A stretch of 64,000 nt of DNA from Clostridia bacterium (GCA_017625565.1 JAGAKN010000008.1:1-64000); one strand, 5' to 3'; counted from the first letter of the stretch, positions 1-8,236 are shown. The notes: generated from the letters alone by a model not told the origin. Made by a program: numbers and translations.

Positions 1-1310
1 AACCCGTGATCGTCCGCCTTTCTCGGCAAATCCCCGCTCCCCCAATAATACCCTTTGAGTTCGGAAATCAACTTCACACAGTTCTTGAATATGTACAAAT
101 TCGGCAACCCGTTCTTCTGATTGAGATAACTTTTCACACGGGCAATCCCCGAGAACAAATCCTTTTCCACGTCAGGATTGACCAAAATCCCCCGCTCGTA
201 GAACAGCTCCACCACACTCTTGACGCTCCCGAGCGTCCGCTGTTTCGCCGCACTATCGATCAACGCGCAAATCCTACCCTTGTAATCGGTATGCCACCCC
301 AACCCTTGACAAATTTCTTTGATTTTCGTCGAGTGATAATCGATATCCCGCCCGGCTTCGTAATGTTCGGCAACGACGTACACGTTGTCGTCGAAATCCA
401 CGCAATACCAATGCGCGGACAGCGGATTGTTTAGTCCCGGATCAATGGAAATGCCGTCTTGCCATTCTTTGGGAATCGAAAACGGTTCGATCACGTGCAC
501 GTTCTCGTCGAATTCCGGATACACGAGCCCTGCGCCGTCGCTTAAGAATTTCCCATACCGACGGGACTGCAACACTCGCTCGTCCATGCTCCGTTCCAAC
601 GCCGAAATTTCATCCGCATTCAAGTACGGATTGTCCGCCCACTCCATAAACTCGTACCAAACTTCGGGATCGGCGTGTCGGTTTAAATAAATCTCGTTAT
701 AAACGAACGTCCTGCCCTTTAAAGGCGTCATCGTCCCGAAAATATCCCCTTGCCGATCGATGATCCGCATACGACACTCAGCATACACGTCTTCGGGCGG
801 TTCTTCGTCAAACCAAACGAAATCAAGCGACGTCCCCTGGAACTTCTCCCGTCCCTGATCGCAACTTTTAAACCCGATCACGGAACTCCCCCCCAGCGCG
901 TTTTTCACGCGGATAAAATCGATAATGCCGTGTTCAGGAGCATCCTTTCTACCGCTCAACATCACGACGTCCTCAATCCAATCCTTTCTAAGGTATTGCA
1001 AAATCTTCTTTTGCGCGACGTCCCGTTGCACTTGTTGCGAAAGAGAAACCACCCACCCGCACACGTCCCTACGGTTTTCCCGAAAGGGGTGTATTCCCCG
1101 CGCCATATATACGCACTCCACCGCCCCACATTCCGTTTTCCCCGAACGGTTTCCCCCAAACACCCAACGATTTCTCTTTTTACACTTATGAAACGCCAAC
1201 TGCTTTTCGTGTTTTTTCTCTCCCGTATTATAACGGAGTAATCGATCGGCTTCCCTACGGCGCTTTTGTTCCGCCTCAATCCGATACAGTTTTTCTACAA
1301 TTTCTCTCAT
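1..1310 (-). CDS. terL: Phage terminase large subunit, C-terminus cut by the window edge
   Basis: Packaging motor ATPase/nuclease of a tailed phage. 436 residues are visible and the frame is open to the left edge. The Walker A motif GGNRSGKT is at residues 52-59, Walker B VWFDEE at about 165-170, and a TMTP coupling motif at 193-196. The RNase H-fold nuclease has acidic residues at D290 (ISIDPG), D352 (ALIDSA) and a final DDH at 433-435. The ATG at 1308-1310 follows an AAGGTGG ribosome binding site. No small terminase subunit is visible immediately upstream; a gene on the opposite strand lies there instead. Portal and head genes would be expected beyond the left edge. Base composition resembles the rest of the window, so the element may be long resident or a remnant. 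Confidence 0.93.
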   Translation of the reverse strand, partial: MREIVEKLYRIEAEQKRRREADRLLRYNTGEKKHEKQLAFHKCKKRNRWVFGGNRSGKTECGAVECVYMARGIHPFRENRRDVCGWVVSLSQQVQRDVAQKKILQYLRKDWIEDVVMLSGRKDAPEHGIIDFIRVKNALGGSSVIGFKSCDQGREKFQGTSLDFVWFDEEPPEDVYAECRMRIIDRQGDIFGTMTPLKGRTFVYNEIYLNRHADPEVWYEFMEWADNPYLNADEISALERSMDERVLQSRRYGKFLSDGAGLVYPEFDENVHVIEPFSIPKEWQDGISIDPGLNNPLSAHWYCVDFDDNVYVVAEHYEAGRDIDYHSTKIKEICQGLGWHTDYKGRICALIDSAAKQRTLGSVKSVVELFYERGILVNPDVEKDLFSGIARVKSYLNQKNGLPNLYIFKNCVKLISELKGYYWGSGDLPRKADDHG

Positions 1311-1390
1311 AACCACCTTCGATCCGTCAAAAACCCCACGGAAATTTCTTATACAATGATAGAACGCAATATTTTCCCAAAAGGCAAACT

Positions 1391-2137
1391 ATGATGAAAA
1401 AACTTCTATTCACGGCGCTCTTGCCCATCTTCCTTTTACAAATCCTATTCTTCGGCGGAATCCGCCTTTCTCATTCCGCGCAAGCGGACGACCTTGCATC
1501 GCCTCCCAAAGTCGGCGATTACGCCTGCGTTCTTAATCACTCCACCTACTTCTATTCCGCCCCGGACGAGCGTCGAGGCATTTTCCTTCTCCCCGAAACC
1601 TATTACGTCCGACTGATGGAATACGGCGCGGAGTACTGCAAAATCGAATACCAAACGGACAGCGCAAGCTACCGACGGTTAATCGGCTACGCCAAGACCA
1701 ACCTATTGACGTTTGTCGACTACACCCCCGTGCGCCCCTACCTTTCCTACGTTTTCGACGTCAAATACAAAATCGAATACGGAGAATTTACCAACTCGTC
1801 TTTCCTCACCGAGCTTACCGTCTCCTGCGCCTATTACGGCGATTTTCTCGTCGGCTCGGAAACCTATTGCTACGTATTACAAGACACCGAATTCGGCTAC
1901 GTACCCAAACCCATCGGCTTTTCTTTTGAAGAAAACACCGAATATGCCGATTATCTGGCGTCCTTGGAAACCGTCGCGCCGAGCGATCCCGAACCCCCGC
2001 AAGAGCAATCCCGCTCGTCGTCACCTGCGCAAATCGCCATACTCATCGCGCTTTGCCTACTCGTTCCGCTACTTGCCACACTCATCTTACGTCCACCGCG
2101 CAAACCGCCTTACGAAACGGACGATACGCTGGGATAA
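1391..2137 (+). CDS. Secreted, C-terminally membrane-anchored protein of unknown function
   Basis: 248 residues. The N-terminus is a signal peptide (MMKK, then a hydrophobic core and a possible SHSAQA cleavage region). A mostly beta, tyrosine-rich region of about 180 residues follows, including a GYVPKP stretch typical of SH3-like modules. Near residues 213-233 there is one transmembrane segment, then a short positively charged tail. This is the outside-in anchor layout also seen in the larger protein at 2893-5280. A TACAAT at 1352-1357 could be a -10 box, but no good -35 is visible. AAAAGG lies upstream of the ATG. The gene sits on the opposite strand between terL and the SOS-controlled gene, and its 3' end overlaps that gene by 28 bases. 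It could be a phage-carried accessory gene or a host gene; function unknown. Confidence 0.8.
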   Translation: MMKKLLFTALLPIFLLQILFFGGIRLSHSAQADDLASPPKVGDYACVLNHSTYFYSAPDERRGIFLLPETYYVRLMEYGAEYCKIEYQTDSASYRRLIGYAKTNLLTFVDYTPVRPYLSYVFDVKYKIEYGEFTNSSFLTELTVSCAYYGDFLVGSETYCYVLQDTEFGYVPKPIGFSFEENTEYADYLASLETVAPSDPEPPQEQSRSSSPAQIAILIALCLLVPLLATLILRPPRKPPYETDDTLG

Positions 2138-2616
2138 TCCTTTTGTTCTTCCCGTTCGACCAACCGTTTCGCCCATCGGAAAATCTCCATGCCTTCAAAC
2201 GTACTCTCGTACACTTCTTTGGTAAGCCCCGCGCTTTGCAACATCGCACCCAGCTTGTCCCCCAAACGGGACTGCAAACGAAAATACTTACTACGGCTTC
2301 CCAACCGCCCCTGCGTTTTTTCAAGTAGTAAAGCCTTTTGCTGTGTACTTTTCCGTTTAAAATACCGCGCTTCGGTTAAAGCCCTTTCCACGTCACTTAA
2401 TTGTCCAACCACCTTTTTTATAAGCTCTTTCAACCATTCCAGATTTCGTTTTTCCACAATCTCTCTCGCCAAATACTCGGCAAGTTGCAACGCCGAATTC
2501 CGATCCCGATACGATAGTATCGCACGGTTTTTAATATGCTCTATGTAATCTTCTTCCACCGTCGCTAGCAACGGATACGTATACAGCACGATCTTCGCGT
2601 ACTTTTCCAAAACCAT
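2110..2616 (-). CDS. Small helical protein under an SOS promoter, possible phage late regulator
   Basis: About 168 residues, strongly charged and predicted mostly helical. No family is recognised with certainty. The stretch LSDVERALTEARYF resembles the start of a sigma region 4 helix-turn-helix (L-E-R-x-x-x-x-x-RYF), as in phage late-gene activators of the RinA/ArpU kind; this is inference only. An AAAGGAG lies at 2620-2626. The ATG at 2617-2619 abuts it, so the ATG at 2614-2616 or the TTG at 2608-2610 (9-base spacing) is the more likely start. The promoter has a TATAAT at 2739-2744 followed by a perfect LexA-type box. Its 3' end overlaps the gene at 1391-2137 tail to tail. Proximity to terL suggests it belongs to the same phage element. 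Confidence 0.75.
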   Translation of the reverse strand: MVLEKYAKIVLYTYPLLATVEEDYIEHIKNRAILSYRDRNSALQLAEYLAREIVEKRNLEWLKELIKKVVGQLSDVERALTEARYFKRKSTQQKALLLEKTQGRLGSRSKYFRLQSRLGDKLGAMLQSAGLTKEVYESTFEGMEIFRWAKRLVEREEQKDYPSVSSVS

Positions 2617-2714
2617 CATCTCCTTTGCGCTATGTCGCCTGCGTTGTTCGGGCTTATTATCACACCGATTCCCCAAAAAACAAGCCCACAGTCCCGTTTA
2701 TTTGAGAGAAAACA

Positions 2715-2728
2715 CGAACATTTGTTCG
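2715..2728 (-). promoter_or_regulatory. LexA (DinR-type) SOS box
   Basis: The sequence CGAACATTTGTTCG is a perfect inverted repeat with CGAAC/GTTCG arms and a 4-base centre. It fits the Gram-positive LexA consensus (CGAACRNRYGTTYC) except at the last base. It lies immediately downstream of the predicted start site of the promoter at 2739-2744, where a bound repressor would block transcription of the gene at 2110-2616. Confidence 0.85.
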
Positions 2729-2738
2729 CTTTTTACTG

Positions 2739-2744
2739 ATTATA
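2739..2744 (-). promoter_or_regulatory. -10 element of the SOS-controlled promoter
   Basis: TATAAT on the minus strand preceded by TGC, an extended -10. The -35 region (TACGTT at 17-base spacing) is weak. The predicted start is near 2732, placing the LexA box at about +5 to +18. Confidence 0.7.
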
Positions 2745-2855
2745 GCATTTTAATTATGACAAACGTACGCCTGTTTTTTAAAAATTTGGAAAGATTTCCC
2801 AATAAAAATTTTTTTTTGAAAAGTTGTCCCGTGAAAAAATTTTGCTTTGAATAGA

Positions 2856-2884
2856 TTGCATTTCCTTTGGAAATGTGCTATAAT
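2856..2884 (+). promoter_or_regulatory. Sigma-A promoter of the 795-residue surface protein gene
   Basis: TTGCAT at 2856-2861, a 17-base spacer, and TATAAT at 2879-2884 with an upstream TG (extended -10). The expected start is near 2891, only about 2 bases before the ATG at 2893, so the mRNA should be essentially leaderless. Confidence 0.85.
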
Positions 2885-2892
2885 AGTACTGT

Positions 2893-5280
2893 ATGAAGAA
2901 AATCGTGGCGACAATTTTATCCGTTTTATCCGTAGGCTGTTTGTATTCGGCAATCCAGCTTGGGGATTTTTCAGCGAGCGCAACCGAGCCTGCTTTGACG
3001 CAAACGACGCAAACGACGGAAACAAAACTGCTTTCCCCGTCTTCGTACGAACAATACCTTTCGTTGACTTCAACGAAAGACGTTTCTGCCGACGGCGAGC
3101 ATACGGCGATCGCCGACGGAAAGGATTTATACGTTTACGACGCCACGCAATCGGCGTATTACACTTACGAACACGAACACGAAATCGTCAAAATCCAACT
3201 ATACGGGCAAACGGCGTATTATCTAGACGACAACGGCAAACTGTACACACTTGCGCTTTCTTCGTTATTTGACGGAACGGCTGTGGCGCAAGCAACTGCG
3301 TACGCCAACTGCGGAACGTTTTGTATTCGCAACGACACTCTCTATTACACAGTACTCACGATCGGCGCAAAAATCGTCAAAGCCGATCTTACGGGAACAG
3401 CTTTACCCACAACGGTTGCAGACGGATTATCCACGGCGACACCGCTTGCCTTTTGGCAAGACGAACTGTGCTTTTTCAACGGCACAACGCTCTATCGGGC
3501 GACGGAAAACGGCAATTTGCCCATCGCGACGTTCCCTTATTCCGTTTTCTCTATGGCGATTGCAGGGAACACGTTCGCTTGCTCGACAAACGGAACGTTC
3601 TACGCCTATAATCTAACAGAATTACGGGACGTCACTTTCGCGGAAAACGTCCCCCCGATTTTACAAGCGACGGGCGGATTTACCGCGCTTACGGCAAAAG
3701 GCGACGGGTTCTTCTATGCGGTAAAAGGCAACTCGATCCGTCAATTTTCCGTGGAAAAACGCGGGTTTACCGATTTTGAAATCTCCGCGCAATCGGATTC
3801 CTTACACCGCTTAAACGGGGCAAACAAATTACACCTTTCGGATAATCGCTTATTTATCGCCGACAACGGCAACCGTCGTATTTCCGTGTACGACGTTTCG
3901 AAAAAGACCTTTTCCGCCCCGATCCCGTCGGAAATCCACGCGACGCTCCTTGCCTCGTCGGAAACGACTTTGCTCGTCGCAGGCGATAAACAAGTAGCCA
4001 TTTACTCCCTTTCCCAAGCGGATTACGGGAAATTATTGTTTTCGCTGACGGAAACGGACGTCAACGGCTCGCTTGTAGGAGCAACGGGCGTTTACGGCGC
4101 ATACTATCTAGTGACGGACACCAACCGTTGTTATAAACTCTCCTTGACGGGAAACACGTGGACGCAAACGGAAACGTTAAAACACACCTACGAAACGTCC
4201 GCGCTTTCTTCGGACGTATACGGCTATTTATATACGGTAAACGGCAACGCTTTGTACCGCTATTCGGAAAAGGAATTCTCCGACACGGGCGAAGAAGGCG
4301 TAAAGCTCTACGCAAACTTACCTGCAGGCATCACGGAAACCGCTGTGGACTACGAACGCAACGTCTACGCGCTCTGTAAAAACACGTTGTACAAATACTC
4401 CCCGAAAGCAACCAACACCGACGAATACGAACAAACTTCGGCATTCCCTATCGACGAGCAACTCGTTTACGGAAAATCCCCCGAAGCAATCTCGTTCGCG
4501 CTGTGTTTCCAGGAAAGCGCAACGTACGTACTTTACAACGGCAATTACGTCACGGAAACGAACGCCTTACTCTTGCCGACTATGAAAACCTTACCCGTCG
4601 GCGACGCGGACGAGCAAATCTTCTCGAACGCGAATACGTCCTTCGACGTCGTTGAAATCCAACCCGACGCGGTACTGATTGAATTTGATTTAACCAAATT
4701 AAACGGCGCGGAATATTTCCCCTACGTGGGTTTCCACCGCTCCGCACTTTCGAGAACGGCCTTAAAAATCGGCGAAACGTCTTTCTATGACGTACTCGCG
4801 GTATTCGACGAACGGGCAGGACATTATTCGACTTATCTCGTACTCTCCGCATTTTCTTCAAAACTTTCGGAAACGGACTACGTACAAGACTATAGTGGCC
4901 GAAATCTCGTCGGCTACGTCACCAACGCGATCTCGGTATACAAATTCCCCTGTTTGAACACGCTTTTGACCATCGACACTACGTTGGAGCGTGGCGCAAA
5001 AATCACCGTGTTAAGCGAGATTAGCCGTTTGGATTATCCCTATTACGAAATTTCGTACACCCTTGCGGACGGAACAACGCAAACGGGCTACGTCCCCGTT
5101 TCGTACGTCGCGTTATTCGACGGCACGCCTCCGCAACTGCAAACGCAAATCTACGGAGAAACGGAAAGCGATAAAGACGCCGTTTTCCGTCTTGCCTATC
5201 TTTTACTCGGTGCGTTCGCCATCTGTATTTTAACCGATTTTCTACTTCTCCGTTCTCACAAAAACGAGAAGGATGAATAA
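2893..5280 (+). CDS. Large secreted beta-propeller-like surface protein with C-terminal membrane anchor
   Basis: 795 residues. A signal peptide (about residues 1-30) is followed by some 600 residues rich in repeated short beta units, such as KDLYVYDA, GKLYTLA, NTLYYTV and NALYRYSE. These units recall the blades of a propeller or PQQ/NHL-type repeats. Near residues 690-740 there is an SH3-like module ending in TGYVPVSYVALF, then a transmembrane segment near 765-785 and a KNEKDE tail. The layout (secreted domain, SH3-like module, TM, short tail) matches the protein at 1391-2137. The start is fixed by the strong promoter only a few bases upstream; no ribosome binding site fits between start site and ATG. 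Probably displayed on the cell surface; ligand unknown. Confidence 0.85.
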   Translation: MKKIVATILSVLSVGCLYSAIQLGDFSASATEPALTQTTQTTETKLLSPSSYEQYLSLTSTKDVSADGEHTAIADGKDLYVYDATQSAYYTYEHEHEIVKIQLYGQTAYYLDDNGKLYTLALSSLFDGTAVAQATAYANCGTFCIRNDTLYYTVLTIGAKIVKADLTGTALPTTVADGLSTATPLAFWQDELCFFNGTTLYRATENGNLPIATFPYSVFSMAIAGNTFACSTNGTFYAYNLTELRDVTFAENVPPILQATGGFTALTAKGDGFFYAVKGNSIRQFSVEKRGFTDFEISAQSDSLHRLNGANKLHLSDNRLFIADNGNRRISVYDVSKKTFSAPIPSEIHATLLASSETTLLVAGDKQVAIYSLSQADYGKLLFSLTETDVNGSLVGATGVYGAYYLVTDTNRCYKLSLTGNTWTQTETLKHTYETSALSSDVYGYLYTVNGNALYRYSEKEFSDTGEEGVKLYANLPAGITETAVDYERNVYALCKNTLYKYSPKATNTDEYEQTSAFPIDEQLVYGKSPEAISFALCFQESATYVLYNGNYVTETNALLLPTMKTLPVGDADEQIFSNANTSFDVVEIQPDAVLIEFDLTKLNGAEYFPYVGFHRSALSRTALKIGETSFYDVLAVFDERAGHYSTYLVLSAFSSKLSETDYVQDYSGRNLVGYVTNAISVYKFPCLNTLLTIDTTLERGAKITVLSEISRLDYPYYEISYTLADGTTQTGYVPVSYVALFDGTPPQLQTQIYGETESDKDAVFRLAYLLLGAFAICILTDFLLLRSHKNEKDE

Positions 5281-5337
5281 CGGCAAACAATAAAAAAAAT
5301 CGCTTGACAATCGCCAAGCAAAAAGGAGAAACGATCT

Positions 5338-5421
5338 ATGAGTGATTATCACAGTACCAGCGTAGACCCGCTAAGTCGGCTTTTCGTAGCGGACGGTTTT
5401 TCCTTGCGCTCCGCACCTTAA
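5338..5421 (+). CDS. Putative 27-residue leader peptide upstream of mgtE
   Basis: A short ORF starting MSDYHSTSVDPLSR and ending in RSAP, with a canonical AAAAGGAG at 5321-5328 and a 9-base spacing to its ATG. It ends 57 bases before mgtE. Its codons run through the bases that form the alternative hairpins described for 5359-5440. Leader peptides of this kind are known for other Mg2+ transporters (MgtL of enterobacteria). Whether this one is translated or regulatory is inference. Confidence 0.5.
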   Translation: MSDYHSTSVDPLSRLFVADGFSLRSAP

Positions 5422-5440
5422 CCCACGACGAGTATACGCT
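5359..5440 (+). promoter_or_regulatory. Foldable leader RNA upstream of mgtE (candidate attenuator or riboswitch)
   Basis: A closing helix AGCGTA/TACGCT (5359-5364 with 5435-5440) encloses a hairpin CCGCTA/TAGCGG (5368-5373 with 5387-5392). An alternative helix GCGGA/TCCGC (5389-5393 with 5410-5414) shares bases with that hairpin, so the two exclude each other. I see no match to the conserved M-box core. No convincing promoter was found between 5281 and 5337. Confidence 0.4.
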
Positions 5441-5478
5441 ACCTTAACGATTTTACAAATTTTTAGGAGTAGAGTAGA

Positions 5479-7164
5479 ATGGAAAAAGAATTGTCATTAA
5501 ACGAATTATTACAAGCGCAAGATTTTGAAAGCGCTATACAGCTCGCCAACAAATTAACCGCAGAAGAACTTGCAAGCGTTTTAGGAGAGATGGAAACGCA
5601 AGATTTGTCTGCATTTTGTCGGGCGTTGGACAGCGATTTACTCGCGGACGTACTCGTCCTTTTGGACACGTCGTTGCAGGAGCAAATTCTCGGCGGTTTG
5701 CACGACGACGAGTTGGAAAAAGTTATGGACGAAGTTTCCCTTGCGGACACGGTGGACATTATCGAAGAAATGCCCCAAGAAATCGTGCGCCGAATTGCGG
5801 AAACGGACGAAATTTTGCAACTGTTAAAGGAGCGGAATTACGCCGTCTTAAAACCCCTACTTTCTTCGATGAACGCAATCGACCTTGCGGAAATCTTCGA
5901 AGAAACGGAAAGCGACACCGATCTTTTGCTTTTGTTCCGTATTCTCCCCAAAGATCTCGCTGCAGAAACCTTTGTCGAAACGGACAGCGATTTCCAGGAA
6001 AAACTGATCCATAAGCTTTCCGATAGCGAAATTAAAGCCGTTTTAGACGAATTGTTCTTGGACGATACGGTCGACTTCCTAGAAGAAATGCCCGCAAGTA
6101 TCGTCAAGCGCGTTTTGGCACAAAGCGACCAAGAAACGCGCGCTTATATCAACAAAATCCTGCAATACCCCAAGGATAGCGCAGGCAGTATTATGACCAT
6201 CGAGTTCGTTTCCCTGCGCCCGTTCATGACGGTAGACGACGCGTTCGAGCGTATCCGCCGTACGGCAATCGACAAGGAAACGATCTATACCTGCTACGTC
6301 ACGGACACAACGAATAAACTCCTGGGGCTTGTGACGGCGAAAGACTTGATGTTGGCGCAAAAAACCGCGCTGATACAAGACGTAATGAACGAGAACGTCA
6401 TCTACGCGCACACCGAAGAAGACAAAGAAGACGTAGCGCGGACGATCTCCGATTACGGGTTCTTGGCTTTGCCTGTCGTCGATAAAGAAAAACGCCTTGT
6501 CGGGATCGTCACCGTCGACGACGCAATGGACGTCCTGCAAGAAGAAAATACGGAAGACATCTCGAAGATGGCGGCTGTCACACCTACCGACAAACCCTAT
6601 CTGAAAACGAGCGCCTTGCGTATCTGTTTAAACCGTTTGCCGTGGCTATTATTATTGCTTTTGTCCGCAACCTTTACGGGACTGATCATCTCCGCCAACG
6701 AAACCACCTTGAATATGCCCGTCTACGGCATCATTTTAACGGCGTGTATGCCCATGCTAATGGGTACGGGCGGAAACGCAGGCTCGCAAGCGGCGGCAAT
6801 GATGATCCGCGGGATCGCCTTAAAGGAAATCTCTTTTTCCGATCTTTGGCGAGTCGTTTGGAAAGAAATCCGCGTCGCGGTCATACTCGGCGCAATTTTG
6901 TCCGTCGCCTGCTTTGGCAAACTGCTTTTAATCGATCAGCTCTATAAAGTCGACAACGGCATGATGGTTGCGTTCGTCATTTGTATTTCGTTATTCGTGA
7001 CCGTACTCATCGCAAAGCTTATCGGCGCAATCTTGCCCCTGCTTGCAAAGAAATGCCATCTCGACCCGGCGGTCGTCGCATCCCCGTTTATTACCACGAT
7101 CGTCGACGTACTCTCGCTTACAGTATACTGCGCGTTTGCCGTATGGCTTTTAGGCTCGCTATAA
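5479..7164 (+). CDS. mgtE: Magnesium channel/transporter MgtE with duplicated N domain
   Basis: 561 residues; usual MgtE proteins are about 450. The pore domain starts near residue 380, has about five membrane segments, and holds the conserved LMGTGGNAGSQ motif. Two CBS domains lie at about 240-365 and would sense cytosolic Mg2+. The cytosolic N domain occurs twice: one copy at about 20-110 ending near DTVDIIEEMP, a second at about 118-215 ending near DTVDFLEEMP. The second is in the standard position next to the CBS pair, so the first copy is extra. An AGGAG lies 9 bases before the ATG. The gene is followed by a perfect terminator at 7177-7208. Expression is probably governed by the leader at 5338-5440. 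Confidence 0.95.
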   Translation: MEKELSLNELLQAQDFESAIQLANKLTAEELASVLGEMETQDLSAFCRALDSDLLADVLVLLDTSLQEQILGGLHDDELEKVMDEVSLADTVDIIEEMPQEIVRRIAETDEILQLLKERNYAVLKPLLSSMNAIDLAEIFEETESDTDLLLLFRILPKDLAAETFVETDSDFQEKLIHKLSDSEIKAVLDELFLDDTVDFLEEMPASIVKRVLAQSDQETRAYINKILQYPKDSAGSIMTIEFVSLRPFMTVDDAFERIRRTAIDKETIYTCYVTDTTNKLLGLVTAKDLMLAQKTALIQDVMNENVIYAHTEEDKEDVARTISDYGFLALPVVDKEKRLVGIVTVDDAMDVLQEENTEDISKMAAVTPTDKPYLKTSALRICLNRLPWLLLLLLSATFTGLIISANETTLNMPVYGIILTACMPMLMGTGGNAGSQAAAMMIRGIALKEISFSDLWRVVWKEIRVAVILGAILSVACFGKLLLIDQLYKVDNGMMVAFVICISLFVTVLIAKLIGAILPLLAKKCHLDPAVVASPFITTIVDVLSLTVYCAFAVWLLGSL

Positions 7165-7176
7165 CACTTGTAAAGT

Positions 7177-7208
7177 AAAAAGGACTTCGGAACGTTCCGA
7201 AGTCCTTT
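7177..7208. terminator. Bidirectional rho-independent terminator
   Basis: A perfect palindrome centred on GGAACGTTCC, flanked by A and T runs, between mgtE and the convergent gene at 7225. It can serve both strands. Confidence 0.9.
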
Positions 7209-7224
7209 TTTATGCGCAATTTTC

Positions 7225-8163
7225 TTATAACCCCAAGATTTCCTTTTTCTTCGCGTCGAAATCTTCCTGCGTAATAATACCCTCGTCTAAAAGCTTTTTC
7301 AACATTTGCATTTCTTCGAATTGCTTGCTGAAATCTGCTTGCGATTTTTGTTCCGCACACGTTTGAACGGGGGTAGCCGTTTGATCGGGCGTATACGCTT
7401 GGGAAGTAGCCGTTTCCTCGAATGGTGTAGGTGTAGGCGCATACGTGTCCGTTCCGTCACGGAAATAACCGACGTTCGTAGCGCTCGCAGGGTTGAAATC
7501 CAAATTACAAATCGACGCAACCAAGCCGTAAATTCCAAACGTAATCATACTAAGGAACAAATACGCCAACGTTCTCGACGTAAATCCACGCGGTTTTAAT
7601 GTACTGTGGTTGATGATAAGGCTACCGATCCACCCCAAGAAAAAGGTCAATAAGAAACGAACCAAATTGTTTTGTTTCTCTTCCTGACTCAATGGAGTGG
7701 GATTGTTTGGCGTGTTATAGTTGTTTGGTGTAGGTGTAGAATTCATTGTTAATCCTCCTTGTTTTATTGTCGCAGAGCCGAACAGTAAGCCCGCCCCGAT
7801 GCACATCAATATACCCGAAAGAACTGCGCCACCACCCAATTCGAAATAGTCACTCATCGATTCTAAACCGTAATCGGTGATAATAAATTCTTTCGCGCAA
7901 AAGCAGAAAATTGCCGTTAAAACGGAAATACCGCCAAAAACAAATCCCACGACGTTATTATTCGTTCGTCCCAAAACAATCGCACCGATCAAACAAGCGA
8001 TCATAAAAAGAACGGTGAATACGATCATAGGCGTCGCAGAATCGTCCAATACATCGATAACGTTTATTGTTTCGCCATAGCATTCGAGAATAGGCGCAAA
8101 CAGGTATAAAAACAACGCAAAGCCTATTACCCCTGCCGCAATAAAAGACAATATCTTTTTCAT
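7225..8163 (-). CDS. Membrane protein with TM2-like and SHOCT domains
   Basis: 312 residues from the ATG at 8161-8163, which has AGGGGTG 6 bases upstream. The N-terminal half has about four membrane segments. A linker (PTPNNYNTPNNPTP) follows, then two membrane segments of TM2 type (FFLGWIGSLIIN and LFLSMITFGIYGLVASI). A Thr/Pro-rich linker leads to a C-terminal SHOCT motif, MLKKLLDEGIITQEDFDAKK. Such proteins are common and mostly uncharacterised. An AAGGAGG with ideal spacing lies inside the frame before the internal ATG at 7744-7746, so the 173-residue C-terminal half (TM2 plus SHOCT) may also be made separately. The gene has its own strong promoter at 8195-8223. Confidence 0.85.
   Translation of the reverse strand: MKKILSFIAAGVIGFALFLYLFAPILECYGETINVIDVLDDSATPMIVFTVLFMIACLIGAIVLGRTNNNVVGFVFGGISVLTAIFCFCAKEFIITDYGLESMSDYFELGGGAVLSGILMCIGAGLLFGSATIKQGGLTMNSTPTPNNYNTPNNPTPLSQEEKQNNLVRFLLTFFLGWIGSLIINHSTLKPRGFTSRTLAYLFLSMITFGIYGLVASICNLDFNPASATNVGYFRDGTDTYAPTPTPFEETATSQAYTPDQTATPVQTCAEQKSQADFSKQFEEMQMLKKLLDEGIITQEDFDAKKKEILGL
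7744..7760 (-). promoter_or_regulatory. Internal Shine-Dalgarno and start codon inside the TM2/SHOCT gene
   Basis: AAGGAGG at 7754-7760 is 7 bases upstream of an in-frame ATG at 7744-7746. The site sits at the boundary between the N-terminal membrane domain and the TM2/SHOCT half. It looks like a former or active second gene start. Confidence 0.6.
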
Positions 8164-8194
8164 ATAGAGCACCCCTAACAATATTTATATTCTT

Positions 8195-8223
8195 ATTATA
8201 CGAAAAATTTTTTATTTTGTCAA
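8195..8223 (-). promoter_or_regulatory. Sigma-A promoter of the TM2/SHOCT gene
   Basis: TTGACA (8218-8223) and TATAAT (8195-8200) on the minus strand with a 17-base spacer. It lies just after the end of cysK, with no clear terminator between. Confidence 0.9.
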
Positions 8224-8236
8224 GCGTCTAAAGCAT

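Noticed and set aside
5281..5478. M-box riboswitch before mgtE
   Set aside because: None of the conserved M-box core sequences could be found; only local hairpins are visible.
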